From the NCBI GenBank assembly GCA_012295275.1, contig CM022667.1:21447667-21511666 (forward strand): a stretch of 64,000 nt of DNA, read 5' to 3'. The position numbers and the translations under genes are program-made. Under the pieces are notes generated by a model. It ran no database searches. It was not told the origin of the DNA and saw only the letters and a program-made list of their open reading frames with translations. This DNA is from Chrysomallon squamiferum. Lineage: Eukaryota; Mollusca; Gastropoda; Neomphalida; Peltospiridae. Below are positions 55,357 through 64,000 of this stretch, one piece after another (the stretch's first letter is position 1; every line of letters begins with the position of its first letter).

Positions 55357-55364
55357 TGACGTCA
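55357..55364. promoter_or_regulatory. Full CRE consensus TGACGTCA
   Basis: A perfect palindromic CREB/ATF site in the context TTGCGTGACGTCACATAG, about 3.9 kb upstream of the Scratch start codon. Confidence 0.4.
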
Positions 55365-55548
55365 CATAGTAGAGACTTTATGTGTCATAACACAGTCAAA
55401 AACATTTTGCTTTTAAAGCTTGTATTTATTTATTTATTTATTTATTTAAGGCCAAACTTAATCTAATTTGTTTGTTTCATACAGAATTTAATATTAACCT
55501 ATGGCAGTATGAAGAATAGCATTTAGATATGTAACTCCGCCGTTTTTA

Positions 55549-55553
<5 letters not shown>

Positions 55554-55617
<64 letters not shown>
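55554..55617. repeat. (CT)n microsatellite
   Basis: About 32 uninterrupted CT units. Confidence 0.97.
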
Positions 55618-55622
<5 letters not shown>

Positions 55623-55702
55623 ACAATACATGCAGACAGCAGATTTACATATGTATGTATATGTGTACATTATTATCAAGACTGTACATAAATAAATATT
55701 GT

Positions 55703-55704
<2 letters not shown>

Positions 55705-55738
<34 letters not shown>
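55705..55738. repeat. (AAT)n microsatellite
   Basis: About 11 AAT units 90 bp after the CT array. Confidence 0.95.
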
Positions 55739-55739
<1 letters not shown>

Positions 55740-57738
55740 TAATAAATTAGTTAATTTGTTAATAATAACAAAATTTCGCCTGAATGAATACAAATGCTGT
55801 CCACTGCTTGACATAACATGCAACAATAAGATTTCTGTTTCCATGTTGAACAGTTGGCAAACAGTTGTTGGAACTATTTCTGAAGGCTTCGAACAATGGT
55901 CAGGATTTTTTCTTTTTAATTGTTCAGGACATGATCTGTAGCTTTCCACTGGGGGCGCGTGGAACGGTAAGATAATAGACAAAAATGAGAGATATTAAAA
56001 GGCATTTACGCTCAGTCAAAGGCCGCGGCTGGGTAATTGTCGATAACGGTAAAATCTGAAGATGACCATCTGTTGGGTTCTCGGTCCATCATGGCCTACG
56101 AGAGGCACCGCCCATCTGTCGGGGTCACATGACACAAAACGTGCAGTAATTAAACGCGGTTTTCTATTAGTGTTAGCTGAGTGAACTGCGAATGAGCAAT
56201 GATTTCGGGTAGAAAAGGCAGAAAGAGTTTTGTGCGCGGTACTTCAAAGCGATTTTTTTTTTTTTTTTTTTTTTTGGTCATCACTCTTGAAGGGACATCA
56301 GATGAAGTTTTGTATATGCAACATCAAAGTTGGAGACGAAATCGCGCAGACAACAGACGAGGTGACAAGTCGCGTGGCGGTCACGCGCTGCACACAACTG
56401 GAGCAAATACGACTTTGTTGTCCCGTAAGAGTTATGATGGGTTAAATGGCAAAGACTTTGGTATCTAAAACCCGACAGCATTGTCAACGTCTGCAGTGAG
56501 CCGAGCTGTAGAAGCTGTATCAGCGGATTACACAGCAACACAGTGATAAACTGCAAACATTAAACATACACAACAAATGATGGACCCGTTATGTCTACTT
56601 CTCTTTTTTTATCGTTTCTCTCTCCTCGTCGTCTTGTTGACCTGCATGTTTTGTCTGAGAGAAGAATGAGTCCGCAGTAAGACGAGTTGTCACTGTGAGT
56701 CTCCAGATTCTCGTAAACAAGTTACATTTTGTAAACTTCCAAGTCGTTAGTTTTAAATTAAAAGTTAATTGTTAGTAGACAAGTAATTACAAGCCTATGA
56801 AAATGTTTTCCTCTTTCCATTCTTACAAATTTGCAAAATTATGTCAAGAAACTAAAATGGATTCTTATTTTAGTGTCATACTATGGTATTTAGAGTAAAT
56901 GTTATTCAGAAATAAATAAATAAATAAATAAATAAATAAATGATAAAACAAGTCAAACCTGTAAGTATAAAACGTATGTAGGCCATTCTTACTTCACACT
57001 GCGCGAATACTACAACCACTAATTCAGTTTTTATAATTATTATTATTGTCATTATTGTGATAAACTATGCATAAATAAATTTATCGAACCAACGTATTAC
57101 AAAATTAATTATTAAATTAAAAATTGAAAAAAGAAAAAAAGGTTTAGATATATATGTATAATGTGTGTACGTGTGTGTGTGTGTGTGTGTAATTACATTA
57201 TCTGTTTTCTATTTTTAATTGTAGATGTTATCGTTGTTATTGTTGTTGTTGTTGTTGTTATTGTTGTTATTGTTATTATTTGTTTGAGTTACTGCAGTTA
57301 TTTGTGGTGGCCTGAATAACTCTTTTACGTAACGACGCCATATATAGTGTCATAATATATACAACATGACCGTTGTATGTGTCTTAACAACAACAACTAC
57401 TACTACTTCAGTTATACATTGTTTATTTAAACGATGTTAATAATAGAAAAGAAGAAACAAAGAATAAAATCATTTGTTTTTAATAATATAAAATAATAAA
57501 AATAAAGTAATCTCGATCAAACTAAATTTCAAAGTACTGCAAGGTCAATATTCGTGTCTTCTTTTCTTTGTTTTTTTCAACCAGTAATCTCCGTTGTTCT
57601 GCGAGAAAGTTAATGAAGGTGTACAGCTGTGTAGACTCTTTTGCAATTTGTCTACTATTAATAATTGATGACAGCGAATACTACAATACTCTACAGGTGA
57701 CACAATTCTTGTAATTATACGTTCTCTGAGTGCTCGTA

Positions 57739-57740
<2 letters not shown>

Positions 57741-57829
<89 letters not shown>
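57741..57829. repeat. (CT)n-(TA)n compound microsatellite
   Basis: About 27 CT units (57741-57794) pass directly into about 17 TA units. Confidence 0.97.
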
Positions 57830-57831
<2 letters not shown>

Positions 57832-59251
57832 CTTTCTTTTCTTTTTTTTTTCACTCTCCCTTAATTCTCTTTCGTGTTCCTTTCGTTATATTCTTTGGAT
57901 CTTTAAAACACAAGAACATTTTATTCATTTATTTCATAATTTCATTATTTATTTATTTATTTATTATTTTCTTTTTTTTTCTTTATTGCTTTTTCCTTTC
58001 TTTTTTTTTAAATTTTGTTAAATTTTTGTTATTGGTTTATTTTCTTTTGTTTTTTAAAAATATTTAGAAGAGTTCTAAAATAAATATATATTATTGTTTC
58101 GGGGTATCTTTACATATAGTAACACATTTTTTAAGTTGAAAACTCGATAATTTGTGATATCAACGTTCACAGTTGTGCTATCGTGCGTTTGTTCTTACGA
58201 GCCACCCACACCAACAGAATAATTATTAAATGTATGTACGGGAAAAAATAGCTGAATCATTTAATAATTTGAAAAGAATGAAATCAGTGAACTGTAAGAA
58301 ACACTTCAGTTAGCAGATAATGTAAAAAATTGAATTTAATAATAAACATCATTATATTGTACAGTATTAGTAATACTGTAAATACTGCAGTAGTTTAGTA
58401 ATAAATAACAATGATGATAATTATGATGACAAAACGATTACAAATTATGAAATATATAAATAATAAATTAAATCGAAACTAAACAAAAATACACTAAACT
58501 AAACATTTTTAATGACAAGTATATAAATATGAACGTTTAAATTAAAAAATGTATAAAAATATAAATATTCTGGGTTGTTGAATCTAAAATGAAATTGTAA
58601 TTCTTAGTTATAATCGAGCAGTAAAGTCTCATCGCGAAGAGGACTATAATTTAATTTTCTCCTCGTCCATTCTTAAGATTCGGAGAGCTGTATACGGCTA
58701 GGGATTTGTCATCACACATGCTCCATTGTTTGCTTTCTGAAGCGGATGCAGAAGGAGGCGGTTCCAAAACGAAACCGTCGCGTGTTTTGAGTGGCTGTCA
58801 AAAGTCTGTCAGATGTAGCAGACGACACAAAAATACTTTGTGCCCTATGTCAAACGATCATTGGTACAGAGAGCAACAAGAAAGCAACTGTTATCAGCCG
58901 ACATCTACAAGTTACATCGTTTTGAACTGGTGAAATTTTTATGTGTGTGGCATTTGAATTTTGTTAGGATATTTTTTTTAGCTTCACACAATATCCATAT
59001 CAAACGTCACTACTTAGGAAATCGCTGCAGCTATTTGTGTGGAAGAATAACACGTTCTGCGGAGTAGTGGTAGATTCGACCAATATCGATCTTTACCTTT
59101 CTCACAGATCTATGAACGCGGAACGCTGTTAATGGGTGGACTGTTAACTCGCTGTAACGTTATTTGATTAAGTGAAATCTTCTGTCCTAGTTCTCATTCG
59201 GACGAAACGTTTTGCAGCAGACGACAGAATCGTTCACGTCTGACTTCCACG

Positions 59252-59598
59252 ATGCCGAGGTCGTTCCTGGTGAAAAAGTCGAAACTCGACGATGACCGGT
59301 CCTATCATAAATATAAAATGAGGGACCACTATCCGGACACTTCGGACAGCCTGAAAGCTGCGACGCCGTTCACGCCGCTGTCTCCACTGGCTGTCACCGT
59401 CAACAACGGTAAGTGACTCAACACCAACTCAGGCCTTTCATGGCAATGAACATTTAGATACAAAATCATAGTAATCGCATGGTGACTAAGTCAGAATTTC
59501 TTAGTCAGGCTGGGTCAGAATTCCTGTACATTTGATAAAAACTCGATTTGTACTGAGGGGAAAAATCAGGATACTAAGTAATTTACACCAATTTGGTG

Positions 59599-59649
<51 letters not shown>

Positions 59650-61152
59650 TGATGTGTTAAACTGCCTGATGTACGAAATAATTGTATCGATATATTTAAA
59701 TATTATCTCATAGAGATAACATGTCCTGGAACAAAAACACCTATTAGTATATCGATATGATTTATTTTATTATTAATTCTAACTATATTATCTTTATTTG
59801 TTTGTTTCTTTGTTTTATAAAAATAAAACATTTTCTCAGTTAATTAATAAAATATAAATAAAACAATAGTGGCTATGTTTGTCCCTACATGTTTAAAATG
59901 TCAGTATAAAAATCTGAAGACAGCTTTGTACGACTCACATAAGCACCGACTCATCGACCACTGTCACTCTCACTTAATTTTAATGATTCATTTAAAGATT
60001 TAATTTAATATAATTACCTAGAGAATCAGTTAGAAATTCAGTTATGTTCACTTGCCCAGACAAATTAACCTAATCAGTGTACTTATAACCGATTGATTTG
60101 AGCAAAACGCATTAAAGTAAAAGCTGAAAATTTAAATCTACGCAGCGCAAGAATATAAAATCTGTGTAATATTTATGATAATTTGTTTAGCTAAAATAAG
60201 TGGGGTTTTTTTGTTGTTTTTTTGGTTGTTTTTTTTGTTATGAGTTTTGGCATGTGGAAGATATTCATATATAATTTCTTCTGAATGATGTTGGTTCATA
60301 TTAAATTTACACAATTTTTTATAGTATGATTTGAATTACAATGGTTTTATTTACAGATTCTAAGTTAGAAAAATTCTAAATAACGTACATAATATCCATA
60401 TATATCCATATACAGGTTATATCCATGATGTGCTCACACCTCAGTCACTTCAAGATGCATCTGATTTTGAAAAGATTCCCGAGGGAGCATCTATGTCGAC
60501 GTCAGAACCGGAAGTTACGCACGTCAAAGAAAATAAAGCAGTAGAACCGGAAGTGTCTTCAAGTCCCAGCCCCAGTTTGTACAGTCCTGCCTCACCAGCC
60601 TACTCGTACAGCTCCGACGTCGGAGTAACCATTGGATACACGTACGATGCCTTCTTTGTCAGTGACGGTCGCTCACGGAAACGGAATGCGGAAGGAATTC
60701 CGGAGAAAAACGTTACAAAACTTCGATATACATGCAACGAATGTGGCAAGGATTATGCTACGTCTTCTAATCTGTCCCGACACAAACAGACGCACAGAAG
60801 TCTGGACAGTCAGCAAGCGAAGCAGTGTCCGCACTGCAGTAAGGTTTACGTGAGTATGCCAGCATTGTCCATGCACATACTTACCCACGAACTAAAACAC
60901 ACGTGCAAAGAGTGCGGCAAATCTTTCAGTCGGCCTTGGTTGTTGCAGGGTCACATGCGATCTCACAGTGGAGAAAAACCTTACGGCTGCGCACACTGCG
61001 GTAAAGCCTTCGCTGATCGTTCCAACCTTCGAGCACACATGCAAACCCATTCCGCCTTCAAACATTACACGTGCAAAAGGTGTGACAAGTCATTTGCGCT
61101 GAAATCCTATCTCAACAAGCATTATGAGTCGGCATGCTTTAAAGATGAGTGA
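59252..61152 (+). CDS. SCRT: Scratch-family zinc-finger transcriptional repressor
   Basis: Two exons, 59252-59408 and 60416-61152 (donor GTAAGT, acceptor ATATACAG, phase 1), 297 residues. The N-terminus MPRSFLVKK is a SNAG repression motif; MPRSFLVKKSK is the canonical Snail/Scratch start and fixes the initiator. Residues 127-143 are the Scratch box (YTYDAFFVSDGRSRKRN), absent from Snail and Slug. Five fingers follow: C159/C162-H175/H179, C190/C193-H206/H210, C216/C219-H232/H236, C244/C247-H260/H264 and C272/C275-H288/C293, the last being C2HC as in the family. ATSSNLSRHKQTHRSLDSQ is essentially invariant in Scratch proteins. In other animals Scratch is a mainly neuronal nuclear repressor that binds CAGGTG E-boxes. 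The region between exon 1 and the Scratch box is Ser/Pro-rich and lineage-specific. A single intron after the SNAG exon is normal for the family. Confidence 0.97.
59599..59649. repeat. (AAT)n microsatellite in the Scratch intron
   Basis: About 17 AAT units, 190 bp into the only intron. Confidence 0.95.
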
Positions 61153-62846
61153 CAGTGAGTGAAGATTTCTTCTTACTGAAGTTTGTATTAAAAAAGAAAT
61201 CTGGTTTTCGTAATTTAAAATATCTGGAAACAATCTGATCTAAAAAGGCAGTTCCGAGATTAAATACTGTCCAGATGAAACCGGAGAAATGATATTTGAA
61301 CAACAAGCGATGAACATAATTTTGAAAACTGCTTTCAAACTTTCTTACTAAAAACGTTAATTTATGAATTATCTGATAATGTGAAACAACGAGAATAAGC
61401 ATATATTGCTTGTTTCAGAACACAGAAAGTAACCCATTTTAAAATATGCAACTGTAATTTAGTTTTTTGGAAAAGAAACATTGGTTGTGAATGTGAAAAC
61501 ACGAAGTGCAATATTATTATCAATTTACTTTTGTTGACTATATAACTATTTATATTATTATACACATGTGTGCTATGAAAAAAACAAACATAATGTGTTA
61601 CTTGTATTTACCAAAGTTGAAAATGTTACATCGCCATATTTTTTAAAACGTTATTTTTATGCCCTCACTTTGTCTCTTTTATCAGTATTTATTTAATTAT
61701 TTATTTAGTGGACTGACATGTGGCTTATAACGGTAGTTTAGTGAAAAATTCTGTTGTGTATTGAGGTGCGTTTAATGAAGCAAAGCGGCAGCTTAACGTC
61801 TGACGTTTGTAAAACACGCAACAAACCACGTTCACTTAGAAATAGGTCGATATGCATCAGCCTGGAGTGTAGCTACTACGCTATTTTTCCTTCTTTTGTT
61901 TCCAGAAATAATTAATAAGTATGCAACTGGTTGATGGACTGATCTAAATTATTTACAATGCACGCGATGTAATTTTTCTTCGCTGGTCTTTTATCGAACA
62001 GATGCCAATCACGTGACCCGTATTTTATTGTCGGCGGCCCTGTTTTCGAGTCGTGTAACAATGAAATCCGCGGATAATCGCAGTTCCTTTGTCGCTTTTG
62101 AGAAAGAGAAGCAGAGCGCAGTGTCTGTCACTCAACAAGTAGTTCAGTTTTATCTTCAGTTTTAAACAGATTACTTTAGACGGCAAACATAAACAAAAAA
62201 TAAAATGTGTTAACAATTATGTCAAATTCCTAGAAATTTGTTTATTTCTCAAATGTTTCAGTATTAACGAAACGTTAATTTTATGTCAGTAGCATCTTTT
62301 TAAAAATTAAAATACATTCTAAGCAGTTCTTCATTCATAATACTATTATTTTACTGTTGATTTATATGAAATACTTTATTATTATTATTATTATTATCAT
62401 CATTTTAATAGTTAAACATTTATATAAGTAGAATTAGAAATTTTCTGTTAACTGTCAAGGTAGACATGTTAAGTATGCTTTGTGCTTTCCACACACAAAT
62501 TATAACACAATCAAACTACGTCAACTTTCCAGTCGTTTTATTATTTTGAATTTCACGCCGCGGTACCTGACTTCGCTGCTAAATATTTAACAATGGCTTA
62601 AACTGAAATCATATCTCGTTTTACTGCTTATTTCTTATTTCATTTATTGTCCGAGATCTACTACATGCAGGAACATGCATATTGTTTCCCACCAGTTTTG
62701 ACATATCCGTACTGAAACTAGTTCATTAGTGTAGTCTAGCAGATCGTTTACATTTATTTACTGTCCTTTAGACATACATGTCATCTCTTCTTCCTTTCTC
62801 TGTTCTCCGAGAAAAACGTTCTCTCTCCTTTTTCTTTTTTCTTTTT

Positions 62847-62847
<1 letters not shown>

Positions 62848-62890
<43 letters not shown>

Positions 62891-62891
62891 T
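62848..62891. repeat. (TTTC)n microsatellite
   Basis: About 11 TTTC units. Confidence 0.95.
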
Positions 62892-63829
62892 TCTGACGTT
62901 TTTGTCTTAGTCAATAATCAATTGTTCGCTATTTGTTATCCAGATCACTGTCTATGTTACATGTTAAACAGCTTTACCAAACATATCAAAACATTTCAGT
63001 TGTTGTGATCATCGCTCCTTCAACTATGAAACATACAGTTATCTAACAGTTGTGAAATATACATGTATATAAATATATTTAATAATATTTATACCATTCA
63101 GTATTACATTAGAAGTGCTTTTCAGATACCTGAATAATTTATTTTATTTATTATGTACATTTTAAGTAGACTGCATAATTATGTTTAATTTATTTTACAC
63201 CTGTAATATTTTTGAAAATATTTTATTGTTTCTTTTGTAATTATAATTTTTAATTTACAATGTACAGATTTTGTCGCAATATTTTTACATTTGTATAGTT
63301 AATTTATATTATTGTACATCTACAACATTTTTAATTTATTATATAATCCTTTATTTCACTTTCATTTACATCCAAATAATTTTTATTTAGCCAGTGTTAC
63401 ATATTCAGGTTGTGATTCTAAATTTCTTTTTATATCTTTTACTGATAGTATTTACAGCACCATCTTAAATTAATTTTCGGAAGTTGATGATAATTTTATG
63501 TACACAAAATTGCCTTACTCAAGTAACGTGAAAATGTTCGTTTAACACACGAATCATTTTTCAGATTCTGTTGTTTCTTTCTCATTTTTTTCTTATGATG
63601 CAATAAAAAATTTGTTTGACCATAAAAAAAGATGTTTGTCTTTTTATATGAAGTAGTGACATAATCTTTTTTCACTGATTTCATAAAAGAATTTGTTCTA
63701 AGCATGAACATATTTTTATTTCTTTTTAAATGAAATACTGACAGTATTTTTCTTCAAGGATTTCATACTCATTTTTTTTTTTTTTTCTCCTTCTCACTTC
63801 CTCTCCATTTGTATACGAGTATACGTATG

Positions 63830-63832
<3 letters not shown>

Positions 63833-63871
<39 letters not shown>
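63833..63871. repeat. (GT)n microsatellite
   Basis: About 19 GT units. Confidence 0.95.
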
Positions 63872-63873
<2 letters not shown>

Positions 63874-64000
63874 ACAGGTGCATGTCCGAGTGTACTTTTC
63901 TGAATGTCTAAGTCAACATCATATACATTTAAAACTTATGAAGAAACTCTAAATGGATTTTTTTAAATTATTATTATTATTATTATTTTAAATTAAATAA

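Larger units (their letters stand above)
51865..59251. promoter_or_regulatory. Upstream region of Scratch: gene-free, CpG-richer patches
   Basis: No coding exon was recognised. Complex patches with more CpG lie at 52300-52500, 53030-53200, 53500-53800, 53950-54330, 54750-55010, 55310-55400, 55930-56720 and 58620-59250, separated by AT-rich and microsatellite DNA. The last patch adjoins the Scratch start codon and presumably contains its 5' UTR and promoter. Two cAMP-response-type sites are described separately. Enhancer function is inferred from position and complexity only. Confidence 0.4.
61153..64000. other. Region downstream of Scratch, no gene seen
   Basis: Includes the Scratch 3' UTR, whose end is not fixed by a clear AATAAA close by. 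A complex CpG-richer patch at 61730-62180 has a TCACGTGACC E-box near 62008 and may be regulatory. The rest is AT-rich with a (TTTC)n array (62848-62891) and a (GT)n array (63833-63871). No exon with resemblance to a known family. Confidence 0.45.

Noticed and set aside
56199-56556. Overlapping open frames on both strands
   Set aside because: Three frames open at once in a CpG-richer patch, none with a known domain; more consistent with non-coding DNA.
60673-60888. Antisense open frame inside the Scratch zinc-finger exon
   Set aside because: Shadow of the coding strand; no independent evidence.

Overview
The window is strongly AT-rich animal genomic DNA with many microsatellites, GT-AG introns and decayed transposons. 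The gene content (NUDT21, a Scratch-type Snail-family factor, a BTB-BACK-Kelch protein) is bilaterian. The pairing of short introns with AAT, CT and CA arrays and with Ty3/gypsy, hAT and Tigger remnants would suit a lophotrochozoan, most likely a mollusc. That placement is inference; nothing in the sequence names the species.

Layout. (1) 89-4435, minus strand: the 5' part of an unidentified gene with a short helical N-terminus and later exons rich in hydrophobic/acidic-serine patches resembling SUMO-interacting motifs; its 3' end lies outside the window. A 293-bp MITE sits in it. (2) 7054-22237, plus strand: an 18-exon gene for a protein of about 1416 residues, with a coiled-coil N-terminal half followed by one giant exon holding seven near-identical 47/48-residue repeats that fade into degenerate ones. 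One extra base breaks the frame of that exon near 20440. One intron carries a decayed Ty3/gypsy element in which integrase lies upstream of the RT leader (Gmr1-like order). (3) 24681-28197, minus strand: a four-exon BTB-BACK-Kelch gene. (4) 29262-45528, plus strand: NUDT21 (CFIm25), complete in seven coding exons. The last holds only 22 coding bases and is separated from the sixth by a 13-kb intron. That intron contains a hAT (ZBED5-like) fossil and several islands of more complex sequence that look like conserved non-coding elements. (5) 46000-59250: gene-free DNA with a Tigger fossil, long CT arrays and CRE-like sites. (6) 59252-61152, plus strand: a two-exon Scratch zinc-finger gene (SNAG, Scratch box, five fingers). 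(7) 61153-64000: downstream DNA without a recognisable gene.

The genes are not a pathway. The organisation that stands out is two head-to-head pairs (4435/7054 and 28197/29262), one tail-to-tail pair (22237/24681), and a possible regulatory block in which the inflated last NUDT21 intron plus the gene desert serve the neuronal repressor gene Scratch. This last point is a testable inference. No tRNA, rRNA or CRISPR was seen.
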